Shown here piece by piece: positions 25,305 to 33,379 of a DNA stretch of 64,000 bases. This stretch comes from Mycobacterium sp. E2733 (GTDB lineage: Bacteria; Actinomycetota; Actinomycetes; Mycobacteriales; Mycobacteriaceae). Location: the NCBI RefSeq assembly GCF_001667585.1, contig NZ_LZJZ01000061.1, positions 124,001 to 188,000 of the forward strand, read 5' to 3'. The first letter of the stretch is position 1. Each line of letters begins with the position of its first letter. The notes beneath the pieces are model-generated. The model was not told where the DNA came from and did no database searches. It saw only the letters and a list, made by a program, of their open reading frames with translations. Position numbers and translations under genes: made by a program.

Positions 25305-26125
25305 CGGATTACGACACCCTTGAATTCGAGCTGCGGGGCCACACGGCATGCGTGACGCTAAACCGACCCGAGGTACTCAACGCCATCAACGACGAGATGA
25401 TCGCGGAGCTCGCCGAGGTGTACGCCGAAATCGAACGCTCCCAGGAGATCTGGACGGTCATCATCACCGGTGCCGGCCGCGCGCTGTGTGTCGGAGCTGA
25501 CGTCAATAAGGCTGCCGACCACGACATGGAGAACGCGGCGGGGATCGACAACCAGGGGGAGCCTATCCTCAGCTCGATGCGGCAGTGGGATGCCCCGCAG
25601 GAGGCGACGCCGCCCTGGCTCCAGATGACCAAGCCGATCATCTGCGCGGTAAACGGCATCGCCTGTGGCGCCGGGATGGACTTGGTTACCACCGCAGACA
25701 TCACGATCGCATCCGAGCGTGCGACCTTGATGGACCCTCATGTCAGCATCGGCGTGAGCTCCGGACGCGAAGGAGTCAGGCTGGCCCGGATCTTGCCGCT
25801 GCCGGTGGCGATGCGGCTGATCTTGATGGGCAAGCACGAGCAACTCGACGCGCAGCGGGCCTACGACTTGGGAGTCTTCACTGAAGTGGTGGCCCACGAC
25901 AAGCTCATGGATCGGGCGTGGGAGATCGCCGAGATCGTGAATTCGAATGCGCCTCTGGCGGTGCGGGGTTCGCGCATGGCCGTGCGCAAGGGGTTGACAC
26001 TGCCCATCTACGAAGCCGAGCTGCTCGCCGAGAACTACCGAATGAAGGTGGCCCTGACGAAGGACGCCATCGAGGGGCCACGTGCCTTCCTAGAGAAGCG
26101 TCAGCCGGACTGGAAGGCACTGTAG
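25301..26125 (+). CDS. Enoyl-CoA hydratase/isomerase family protein
   Basis: A 274-residue crotonase-fold protein: GRALCVGADVNKAAD, AVNGIACGAGMDLVTTADI and LMDPHVSIGVSSGREGVRL. The DPHVSIG segment links it to the tandem pair at 10943-12552 and replaces the usual Glu-containing PEV element. Its GTG start overlaps the stop of the dehydrogenase gene. It closes the 22241-26125 operon and converges on the amidohydrolase at 26145; a weak AGCGC/GCGCT repeat spans the junction. Confidence 0.85.
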   Translation: MTDYDTLEFELRGHTACVTLNRPEVLNAINDEMIAELAEVYAEIERSQEIWTVIITGAGRALCVGADVNKAADHDMENAAGIDNQGEPILSSMRQWDAPQEATPPWLQMTKPIICAVNGIACGAGMDLVTTADITIASERATLMDPHVSIGVSSGREGVRLARILPLPVAMRLILMGKHEQLDAQRAYDLGVFTEVVAHDKLMDRAWEIAEIVNSNAPLAVRGSRMAVRKGLTLPIYEAELLAENYRMKVALTKDAIEGPRAFLEKRQPDWKAL

Positions 26126-26144
26126 CGCAAAAAGTCCAGAGCGC

Positions 26145-27332
26145 TTAGACCATACCGAAAAACGTTTTGGCGTTGGTGGACAGCACCTTTCGCTTGGTCT
26201 CCTCGTCCAGACCCTCCGTCGCCTTATTGGCGACGTCCATGCTATGCGGCCAGTTGGTGTCGTTGTGCGGGTAGTCCGTCTCGAACATGAGCTGGTCCTC
26301 ACCGACCAGGTCGAGGATGCGGAAGGCGACCCGATCGCCGAACGTGGAGAACCAGACGCGGCCGGGCACTTGAGTGCTCGGTGGTTCGGTCAGCAGGGGG
26401 TGTATCCCGCCCCACGCCCGCCGGTCCTCCCAGACCTCGTCGACGCGCTGCAGGTAGTACGGAATCCAGCCCGCCTGCGCCTCGGCGAACGCCAGCTTGA
26501 GATTCGGGAATTGCCTGAGCTTGCCGGAAAAAAGCCAGTCCACCATGGCGATGGTGCAGTTGACGGCCATCAGCGCGCTGGTGACGACGTGCGGGGAGTC
26601 GGGTGAGGACTTCGTCAGTGACGAACTTGACCCGATATGCAGCATGATGCCCACCTGGTTTCGCTCGCAGGCGGCGAAGAACGGGTCCCAGTAGCCGCTG
26701 TGAATGGAGGGCAGGTCCAGACGTGCAGGCAGTTCGGAGAAGCACACGGCGTGCATGCCGCGGGCGGCCACCCTGTCCACCTCCTTCGCGGCCAGCTCGA
26801 CGTCCCAGAGCGGAATGATGCCAAGCGGGATCAGCCGACCGTTCGAACTGCCGCCCCATTCATCGATCTGAAAGTCGTTATAGGCCTCAACGCAGAGCTT
26901 GGCGAGCTCCTTGTCCTTGCCGTACAGGAAGCGTTGGCCGCAGAAGCGGACCAGCGTGTTAGGGAAGCACGCCGAAGCCTCGATGCCCGCGATGTCCATA
27001 TCGGCGAGCCGGTCAGCCGGACGAAAGCAACCGGGGCGCATCTCGTCATAGGTGATCGGGTCGGTGGTGAGCTCGTCGAGTTCATAGCCGGCCGCCGCGC
27101 TGATGAGCGGGATCGGGATCACCGCGTCCTCGTAGCGCCAGATGTCCGCGTCGCGACCTTCGTCGTCCTCGACGAACGCGACATCGGAGGTGACAGCTGG
27201 ATCCATCCGCCCGCGGGTACGAACGATCCGCGGTCCGATATCGCGATAGCGCTCCGGCAGCCGGCTGGTCCACAGATCGGCAGGCTCAACCAAATGGTCG
27301 TCTGGCGAGACAATTCGGATGTCTGTGCTCAA
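26145..27332 (-). CDS. Amidohydrolase family 2 metal-dependent hydrolase
   Basis: A 395-residue PF04909-type protein of the same subgroup as that at 19302. SPDDHLVEP (D11, D12, H13) is at the N-terminus and FETDYPHNDTNWP near the C-terminus, with LHIGSSSSLTKSSPD and AFAEAQAGWIPYYLQRVDEVW between. The start is TTG with AAGGAG six bases upstream, which gives the same N-terminal length as the paralogue; an upstream in-frame ATG would add 38 unconserved residues. It is monocistronic and divergent from the TetR gene. Confidence 0.87.
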   Translation of the reverse strand: MSTDIRIVSPDDHLVEPADLWTSRLPERYRDIGPRIVRTRGRMDPAVTSDVAFVEDDEGRDADIWRYEDAVIPIPLISAAAGYELDELTTDPITYDEMRPGCFRPADRLADMDIAGIEASACFPNTLVRFCGQRFLYGKDKELAKLCVEAYNDFQIDEWGGSSNGRLIPLGIIPLWDVELAAKEVDRVAARGMHAVCFSELPARLDLPSIHSGYWDPFFAACERNQVGIMLHIGSSSSLTKSSPDSPHVVTSALMAVNCTIAMVDWLFSGKLRQFPNLKLAFAEAQAGWIPYYLQRVDEVWEDRRAWGGIHPLLTEPPSTQVPGRVWFSTFGDRVAFRILDLVGEDQLMFETDYPHNDTNWPHSMDVANKATEGLDEETKRKVLSTNAKTFFGMV

Positions 27333-27499
27333 CGCTGACTCCTTCGAAGGCTGGGGTGTAACCTGCGAAACCCTGATTGCCGAAGACGAGAATCGTCGTT
27401 TCCACAGTATCGCATGGCCGTACCTCCACGAGCCCGGCACCGCCATGCTCCGACGAACGGATCAACATACCGGTGTAGGTAGATTGGGCGAATCTGGCT

Positions 27500-27515
27500 G
27501 GCAACGCGTATTCTC
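27500..27515. promoter_or_regulatory. Degenerate type A site upstream of the TetR gene
   Basis: GGCAA-N6-TTCTC, with a full ATTCTCA half-site at 27510-27516, lies 8 bases upstream of the TetR start codon. A separate short inverted repeat AGATT-N5-AATCT is at 27481-27495. A second imperfect copy, GAGAA-N6-TTTCC, is at 27388-27403 on the amidohydrolase side. If type A is the TetR operator, this would be its autoregulation site. Weak on its own; supported by recurrence. Confidence 0.3.
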
Positions 27516-27523
27516 AACCCATC

Positions 27524-28318
27524 ATGACTGCCAAGAAGCGCCCCGGACAGGACACCGAAGCCAGCATGGAGATCGTCGATGCCGACCTCGACGAGATGCC
27601 GACGAGCTGGCAAGAACGAACGATAGAGCGGCGTCTTTCCGCCGCCCGGGCCCGCGCGCTGGCACGTAGTTCAAGGTTCCTTGCCACTGCGCTGGAGTTG
27701 GTCGAGGAGTCTGGGCGCGCCGATTTCACCATCCAGACTTTGATCGATCGGTCCAACCTGAGCCTGCGCGCGTTCTATCAACACTTCGCGGGTAAGGAAG
27801 AACTCCTGCTCGCGCTTTACGAGAACGCTACGAGTCAATTCATCGAAGCGATCCGCCATGAGGTTGACATGGCAGATGGCCCGATGGAACAACTCGAGGC
27901 GTTCTGTCGCGGATTTCTGTCCCGGGCGGAATCGTCCGAGGCAATCGGCGGCCGGGTGATGACCATATACAACCTGAGCTTGGAGATTGAGCGGCCTGCC
28001 GACTTCGCGAAGATCTGGGAACCGCATCAGAAGCTGCTCACGAAGATCCTCACCGCATGCTCGCGTGCCGGGTTGATCCGAAAAGACTTGACACCAGCGC
28101 AGTTGACCACGCTGCTGAACTCGACGCTCATTGCACTCGCCCAAATAGGGGTGTTCCATCTCGGGGTCAAGGGCGCAGAGCTTGCCGAGGACCAGTTATG
28201 GGCCTGGTGCAAGCAAGCCCTCACACCACCGGCAGGGTCCGCCAAGCCGAAGGCCGTCGCCGCTAAGACCGCGGCGAAGCAAAGCACGGCTCGCAAGCCT
28301 CGGAAGCTAACGGGGTAG
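27524..28318 (+). CDS. TetR family transcriptional regulator
   Basis: A 264-residue TetR-type repressor. The N-terminal helix-turn-helix spans about residues 46-100, with TIQTLIDRSNLSLRAFYQHFAGKEELLLALYE as turn and recognition helix, followed by an all-helical ligand domain. The C-terminus is a long Ala/Lys tail (KPKAVAAKTAAKQ...RKPRK), as seen in some mycobacterial regulators. It is the only DNA-binding regulator inside the catabolic block, so it is the prime candidate for the type A and/or type B palindromes; the ligand is probably a pathway CoA ester. No ribosome site is visible, so a leaderless message is possible. Its 3' end overlaps the convergent acyl-CoA dehydrogenase gene by 12 bases. 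Confidence 0.88.
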   Translation: MTAKKRPGQDTEASMEIVDADLDEMPTSWQERTIERRLSAARARALARSSRFLATALELVEESGRADFTIQTLIDRSNLSLRAFYQHFAGKEELLLALYENATSQFIEAIRHEVDMADGPMEQLEAFCRGFLSRAESSEAIGGRVMTIYNLSLEIERPADFAKIWEPHQKLLTKILTACSRAGLIRKDLTPAQLTTLLNSTLIALAQIGVFHLGVKGAELAEDQLWAWCKQALTPPAGSAKPKAVAAKTAAKQSTARKPRKLTG

Positions 28319-29467
28319 CCCCAGCCCGCGCTGGGCGATGATAGAGCGCTGCACCTCGCTTGTGCCCGCATAGATTGTGGTGCCCAACGCGAACCGCATC
28401 AGGTATTCGATCCGGCCTTGCTCCGGGGCCGTCGGCTCGAAGTAGCTCCGCGCCGCATCCGGCCCCACCAGCTCCACAATGTCCTGGCTGGCGCGCACCA
28501 GTGCTTCCGTGCTGAACACTTTGGACATCGGCCCCTCCGCTATCGGGGTCTGGCCGGTCTCTGTCATCCAGACGCACCGACGCAGGAGGAGTCTCGAAAC
28601 CTCGTCTTCCATTGCCACCCTGGCGATTCGACGCCGCACATCGGTCTTGGCGAGCTGAGGCGAACCGTCGTCGGCTTCAGTGGTCGCGGCCCACTGCTCG
28701 ACGTGCTGCAGGAGCCGAGAAAGATGCGGACCCCACCCGGACGCGTGCTCGTCCTGCAGCGACAGCCCCATCACCTGCCAGCCGGCGTCGACATCGCCGA
28801 CCCGCCACTCGTCTGAAACGCGGACGTCGCTGTAGAACGTGATGTTCGTGCGTTCGCCCGAAAGCGTCCATACCGCTTGAGCTTCGAATCCCTCGGAGTC
28901 ACGCGGGAGGAGGAACATGGTGAGTCCCTTGTGCTTGGGCTTGTCGGGACTCGTGCGTGCCAGCAGGAACAAGTAGTCGGCGATGTGACCGTTTGTGGTG
29001 AACATCTTGGAGCCGTTGATGACCCATTCGTCGCCCTCGCGCACGGCCTTTGTGGTCGCCGCAGCGACATCCGAGCCGCATTCGGGTTCGGTGAACCCCA
29101 ATGCAATCGTGATATCGCCCTTCATAGCACCGCCGAGAATGCGGTCCTTCATCTCCGGTGTACCAACGTCGCGGATGATCGACGCCACCATTCGAGTGGT
29201 CTCCGAAAGGTACATGGGTGCTTCCGCTCGCATGAGTTCTTCTCGAAGGACCTGCTCATCCCATGCATTGCGGTTCTGGCCGCCGAATTCGGTCGGCCAG
29301 CTCGGGGCGAAATATCCTTCGTTCACCAGCCCCTTGGCGAAATCGTCGTCATGTGAAACGCCGCTGCGGTAGATCCGTTCCTCGCACTCGGGCGTGATCA
29401 CTTTCGCGAGGTAGCCACGAACTCCGTCGCGGTATGTCGCGGTCTGGGTGTCGAGCTGAAAGTGCAT
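28307..29467 (-). CDS. Acyl-CoA dehydrogenase (386 aa)
   Basis: Full-length FadE-type flavoprotein: GYFAPSWPTEFGGQNRNAWDE, LGFTEPECGSDVAAA, WVINGSKMFTTNGHIADYLF and the C-terminal TIYAGTSEVQRSIIAQR. The position of the classical catalytic Glu (YEGTS) is Ala, so the base must lie elsewhere or the protein works with a partner; the divergent short enzyme at 29571 is the obvious one. The two share one operator-bearing promoter. Confidence 0.88.
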   Translation of the reverse strand: MHFQLDTQTATYRDGVRGYLAKVITPECEERIYRSGVSHDDDFAKGLVNEGYFAPSWPTEFGGQNRNAWDEQVLREELMRAEAPMYLSETTRMVASIIRDVGTPEMKDRILGGAMKGDITIALGFTEPECGSDVAAATTKAVREGDEWVINGSKMFTTNGHIADYLFLLARTSPDKPKHKGLTMFLLPRDSEGFEAQAVWTLSGERTNITFYSDVRVSDEWRVGDVDAGWQVMGLSLQDEHASGWGPHLSRLLQHVEQWAATTEADDGSPQLAKTDVRRRIARVAMEDEVSRLLLRRCVWMTETGQTPIAEGPMSKVFSTEALVRASQDIVELVGPDAARSYFEPTAPEQGRIEYLMRFALGTTIYAGTSEVQRSIIAQRGLGLPR

Positions 29468-29521
29468 GGATCAGAACCAATCTGTCTCACAGCGGGCAGG
29501 GGCTCCCACGCGCGATAATGC

Positions 29522-29541
29522 TACTCTCATTTGTGAGAGTA
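29522..29541. promoter_or_regulatory. Type B operator, perfect 20-bp palindrome TACTCTCA-N4-TGAGAGTA
   Basis: Perfect 8-bp arms lie between the divergent acyl-CoA dehydrogenase genes. A GATAAT box (29514-29519) reads rightward just before it, and TATGGT (29547-29542 on the minus strand) reads leftward just after it, so a bound repressor would cover both start sites. The sequence matches the element at 9432-9449, CTACTCTCATTT-N2-GAGAGT. It is the clearest operator in the window. Confidence 0.7.
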
Positions 29542-29570
29542 ACCATATCCGCATGTGACGGGACCTCAGC

Positions 29571-30590
29571 GTGGACTTGAGCCTTTCCAGTGAACAGCGC
29601 CAGCTCGTCGACTCGTTTGCCGCGATGTATGCGCGCGAGTCGACGTCTGAGCGTGTCCGGGCCGCGGAGCCCTTGGGTTTCGATTCCCGGTTGTGGAAGG
29701 CACTGCTGGAGATCGGTGCGGTGCAGATGGCCGTCGGCGAAGCCGCGGACGGCTGGGGTGCAACCGAGCTCGAATTGGCCTTGATCGCCGAGCAGTACGG
29801 TCGGGCGGTCGCCTCCGCCCCCGTCATCGAGGCCCAGGTCGCAGCCAGGCTGCTCGCCGGGTCTGGGGATACCGGCGCGAGTCTGCTGGCTAAAGCGATC
29901 GCGGGTGACAAGATGGTCAGCTTTGCGCCGCGCCCCGCACGGGACCGCGTACTCGGCCTCGTGCCCGCCGGGGCCGTCTCGGATGGGGTGGTGGCGCTTT
30001 TGGGCGAGCGCCTGATCGCGTTGCCGCTCGGGGAGAACCGTCGATTCGTGCAGAATCTCGGGTCGCTCCCGCTGGCCGATATCACAGTCGATGACGACTT
30101 AGTGGTTCTTGCCGAGGGAGACGCTGCACGGCGGATGTTTTCCGATGCACTGGATCTGTGGCTCGCCCTGACCGCTTCGGCGCTCGCCGGCGCGGCGAAG
30201 AGGGCCGTCGAACTCGGTGTCGAGTACGCCAAGCAACGACACGCATTCGGGGCCCCGATCGGATCTTTTCAGGCGGTGTCTCATCCGTTGGCCGACAGTG
30301 CCACTGCGGCCGACGGTGCGCTGTTGCTGGCGCTCGAGGCGGCGTGCGCGTTCATCGACGAGCCGGAGCGCGTGACCGAGCTGGCAGCCATGGCATTCGC
30401 ATTTGCATACGAGACTGCCCGGGACGCGACGCAGCGCAGCCTGCATATCCATGGTGGGTACGGATTCAGCATGGAAGGTGACATCCAGCTCTACTACCGC
30501 CGGGTCCGGGGTTGGGCGATGGTGTACGGCGAATCGGCCGTCGCCCTCGACCGCGTCGCGAACGCCCGATACGGGGCCGTGGCCGACTGA
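29571..30590 (+). CDS. Acyl-CoA dehydrogenase, short subunit-like (339 aa)
   Basis: Short-type acyl-CoA dehydrogenase with LSSEQRQLVDSFAAM at the N-terminus, KRAVELGVEYAKQRHAFGAPIGSFQAVSH in the C-terminal domain, and a final HIHGGYGFSMEGDIQLYYRRVRGW. The central beta domain is reduced, as in the FAD-binding partner of heteromeric FadE complexes. GTG start. It probably pairs with the full-length protein encoded divergently at 28307-29467. Confidence 0.85.
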   Translation: MDLSLSSEQRQLVDSFAAMYARESTSERVRAAEPLGFDSRLWKALLEIGAVQMAVGEAADGWGATELELALIAEQYGRAVASAPVIEAQVAARLLAGSGDTGASLLAKAIAGDKMVSFAPRPARDRVLGLVPAGAVSDGVVALLGERLIALPLGENRRFVQNLGSLPLADITVDDDLVVLAEGDAARRMFSDALDLWLALTASALAGAAKRAVELGVEYAKQRHAFGAPIGSFQAVSHPLADSATAADGALLLALEAACAFIDEPERVTELAAMAFAFAYETARDATQRSLHIHGGYGFSMEGDIQLYYRRVRGWAMVYGESAVALDRVANARYGAVAD

Positions 30591-30598
30591 ACCGGCTA

Positions 30599-31507
30599 TT
30601 ACGCCTCGGCTCGCACCCGGTCTTTGACCGACAGGACTATCGGGGGAGCGGTTCGCCAATTCGGCACACCCTGCTCCTCGCCGGCCGTGGCACGCTTGTC
30701 ATCCCGTACGCCGACCCAGTGCGAGTGGTTCAGCTGGTGCAGGGTGAAGCAGGACTGCAGGGCATTGTAGAAGCCCATGTTGTCCACGGACTGATTGACC
30801 GACTCCTTGATGAGCAGAGCGGCCATCGTCGGCACCGTGGCGATGCGCCGGGCCATTTCGAGTGTGCGGTCGGGTAGCTCCTCTCTTTTGAAGATCTTGC
30901 TGACCATGCCGAGTCGGTAAGCCTCCTCGATGTCGATCGCATCGCCGGTCAGCATCAGCTCCTTGGCGCGACGGGGGCCGAACTCCCATGGGTGGCCGAA
31001 ATACTCCATGCCGCACATACCGAGCCGGGTACCGACGACATCGGCGAAGCGCACCTCTTCACTTCCGACGATCAAATCGCATGCCCAAATCAGCATCAGT
31101 CCCGCGGAGAACACGTCCCCGTGGACCTGCGCGATCGTGATCTTGCGCAGGTTTCGCCAGCGCAGGTTGTTCTGGAAGAAGTAATGCCACTCCTGCAGCA
31201 TGATCTTCTCCGCGCCCTCCCGGGTCCCGCCGTTGATAGCCGCTGTCGGGTGTTGACCCGGTCCAGGAGAAAACTCGGCACGCGCCTGCTCGGAGCCGAT
31301 GTCGTGGCCAGACGAGAACATGGGCCCTTCGCCGGCGAGGATGACGACGCGGACGTTGTCGTCGGCCTCAGCGCGTCCGAAGGCATCGTCGAGTTCGACC
31401 AACATCCCGCGGTTTTGCGCGTTGCGTTGCTCCGGACGGTTTAACGAAATTCGGACGATCTGGCCGTCGTCGAACGTCTCCCACTTCAGGAACTTATAGT
31501 CGGTCAC
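30599..31507 (-). CDS. Enoyl-CoA hydratase/isomerase family protein (302 aa)
   Basis: A crotonase-fold protein with an extended middle section: GPMFSSGHDIGSEQARAEF, then a loop rich in Gly/Pro, VHGDVFSAGLMLIWACDLIVG, and RFADVVGTRLGMCGMEYFG. The active-site elements differ clearly from the other crotonases here, so a different reaction is likely. The GTG at 31507, with GGAGG five bases upstream, is preferred over the ATG at 31519, which sits on that ribosome site. It diverges from the DapB-fold gene at 31606 with a type A operator in between. Confidence 0.83.
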   Translation of the reverse strand: MTDYKFLKWETFDDGQIVRISLNRPEQRNAQNRGMLVELDDAFGRAEADDNVRVVILAGEGPMFSSGHDIGSEQARAEFSPGPGQHPTAAINGGTREGAEKIMLQEWHYFFQNNLRWRNLRKITIAQVHGDVFSAGLMLIWACDLIVGSEEVRFADVVGTRLGMCGMEYFGHPWEFGPRRAKELMLTGDAIDIEEAYRLGMVSKIFKREELPDRTLEMARRIATVPTMAALLIKESVNQSVDNMGFYNALQSCFTLHQLNHSHWVGVRDDKRATAGEEQGVPNWRTAPPIVLSVKDRVRAEA

Positions 31508-31555
31508 TGTCTCCTCCATGGTTCTTCTGATGCGGCAATGGTGTTATCAATATCC

Positions 31556-31571
31556 GAGAAGGTATGTTCTC
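31556..31571. promoter_or_regulatory. Type A operator GAGAA-N6-TTCTC
   Basis: An inverted repeat with perfect 5-bp arms sits in the gap between the divergent crotonase (start 31507) and DapB-fold (start 31606) genes. It continues as TTCTCA on the right, like the copy at 6507. On the minus strand a TATTGAT box follows directly. It is the third clear member of the type A set. Confidence 0.55.
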
Positions 31572-31605
31572 ACAGGTCGGACGGGGTCAACCGGGAAGGG
31601 CGCAG

Positions 31606-32718
31606 ATGACGGACTGCCAACGTAAGCCGCGGGTGATTCTCTGGGGTCCCGGTCAAGTCGGCGTCGGCGCTTTGCGCGCGCTGATCGCGCATCCGGGGTT
31701 GGACCTCGTGGGCGTCATCGTGCATGCCGAAGCCAAAGAGGGCAAGGATGCGGGCGATCTGTGCGGGATGCCCGTGACCGGCGTCATCGCCACCCGTGAC
31801 GTCGATGCCGCACTGGCTCTCGACGCCGACGTGGTCGCCTACTTCGCGTCGGGGGACTACCGGTATCGCGAGGCAGCGCAGGACATCGCCGGCTGCCTGC
31901 GCGCAGGGAAGAACGTCGTATGTACCTCGCTGGTACCGATGTGTTATCCACCCGCCGCCGACAAGCCAACCGTCGATCTCATCTCGGCGGCGTGCGAGGA
32001 GGGCGGCGCGAGTTTCTTCAACAGTGGGGTCGATCCCGGTTGGGCCAACGACGTCATCGCGTTGACGATGACGGGATTCAGCAGCCGCGTCGACACCATC
32101 ACCATGCTCGAGATACTCGATTACGGTCCCATCAACCAACCCGACATCATGTTCGACTTCATGGGATTCGGCCACCCGCCAGACCATCCGGCGCCATTGT
32201 TCGACACCGTGCGCCTGGAATCGTTGTGGGCGCCAATCGTGCGTCTAGTGGCCGACGGCGTCGGATTGCCGCTCGATCGCATCGACACAACCATCGGAAA
32301 GTGGCTGGCGACAGAGCGTTACGAAGTGGCATCGGGGTGGGTCGAGCCCAGCACGGTCGGCGGAATGCGATTCAAGCTCGCAGGAATAGTCGACCGTGAG
32401 GAGCGGGTGGTGCTGGAGCACATCACCCGCATGGGCGAAGGGTCCGCTCCCGAGTGGCCGCGGCATCCGTCGCCGCACGGTGGTTACCGTGTCATTGTCG
32501 ACGGTCTACCCACGTACACGGTCGACGTTGAAATGCACGGCCGCGGAAACAATATGCGGGGTTTGACGTATGCGACGGTGATGCGGGAACTTAATGCGAT
32601 TCCGGCAGTCATCGCAGCGCCCCCAGGTCTTTTGTCGACGCTGGATCTACCGCTTATTACGGGCCCGGTCCGCGGCGGGACTTGGCAGGGCGTGCTGCCC
32701 ACGGCGGTGAAGTCATGA
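31606..32718 (+). CDS. Dihydrodipicolinate reductase-like (DapB-fold) NAD(P)-binding protein
   Basis: A 370-residue protein with a Rossmann start VILWGPGQVGVGALRAL and the DapB-like N-terminal domain (GVIVHAEAKEGKDAGDLCG, VVAYFASGDYRY, GKNVVCTSLVPM). The C-terminal part is unlike lysine-pathway DapB, being longer and lacking the DapB substrate motif. Proteins of this type occur in degradation clusters of actinobacteria and are usually left as hypothetical dehydrogenases. AAGGG precedes the ATG at 31606; an upstream in-frame ATG runs through the operator and is unlikely. A nitroreductase is coupled downstream by ATGA overlap. Confidence 0.78.
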   Translation: MTDCQRKPRVILWGPGQVGVGALRALIAHPGLDLVGVIVHAEAKEGKDAGDLCGMPVTGVIATRDVDAALALDADVVAYFASGDYRYREAAQDIAGCLRAGKNVVCTSLVPMCYPPAADKPTVDLISAACEEGGASFFNSGVDPGWANDVIALTMTGFSSRVDTITMLEILDYGPINQPDIMFDFMGFGHPPDHPAPLFDTVRLESLWAPIVRLVADGVGLPLDRIDTTIGKWLATERYEVASGWVEPSTVGGMRFKLAGIVDREERVVLEHITRMGEGSAPEWPRHPSPHGGYRVIVDGLPTYTVDVEMHGRGNNMRGLTYATVMRELNAIPAVIAAPPGLLSTLDLPLITGPVRGGTWQGVLPTAVKS

Positions 32719-33368
32719 GCGAGCAAGCTGTCCCGCGGACCTCGGCGGACCTGTGGGAGGTCATGCACACCGCGTCGAGCGTGCGGCGGTACCGCGACGA
32801 ACCCGTCTCCGACGAGGTCATCGACACATGTCTCCGCGCGGCGAGCTGGGCTCCGTCCGGAGGCAATCAGCAGCCATGGAAGTTTGTCGTGCTGCGATCG
32901 GCGAGCTTGCGCGACGTGATCACGGCTGCGGCCCACAAGACATGGGAAGTGATGACCGAGTTTTATTCGATCTCGCTGCCTGACAACGACGCTGACGACC
33001 CGAAATCGCGTGTCCTCCGAACGATGGCCGAACACATGAGGGTTGGTGGCGCGGCCCCCGTGCTGGTGCTGTTCTGTGTCCAGCCGCAGCGAGGAACCAC
33101 CGAACTACAGCAGGGGGGTTCAATCTTTCCCGCGGTGCAGAACTTCCTATTGGCTGCCCGCGCGCAAGGGCTTGGCGCGGCGATCACGCTATGGCACGGG
33201 TCCTGCGAGGACGAACTGCGGTCGATGGTCGGAATTCCTGACGACTGGAAGATCGCGACCCTGCTGACGGTGGGCTGGCCGCGCGGCCGGCACCACGCCG
33301 TGCGCCGCAAGCCCCTATCCGAGGTGGCGACGATAGATCGCTGGGACTCGCCCTGGCCGACCGGGTAA
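32715..33368 (+). CDS. Nitroreductase family FMN oxidoreductase
   Basis: A 217-residue nitroreductase-fold protein. The FMN-binding N-terminal motif is SSVRRYRDEPVSDEVIDTCLRAASWAPSGGNQQPWKFVV, and IFPAVQNFLLAARAQGLGAAITLW gives the second half. The ATG overlaps the stop of the DapB-fold gene. In a catabolic operon such flavoproteins commonly reduce or dehydrogenate a double bond rather than a nitro group. Together with the DapB-fold protein it probably forms a two-step redox module; the substrate is unknown. Confidence 0.87.
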   Translation: MSEQAVPRTSADLWEVMHTASSVRRYRDEPVSDEVIDTCLRAASWAPSGGNQQPWKFVVLRSASLRDVITAAAHKTWEVMTEFYSISLPDNDADDPKSRVLRTMAEHMRVGGAAPVLVLFCVQPQRGTTELQQGGSIFPAVQNFLLAARAQGLGAAITLWHGSCEDELRSMVGIPDDWKIATLLTVGWPRGRHHAVRRKPLSEVATIDRWDSPWPTG

Positions 33369-33379
33369 GTGACGCACGA

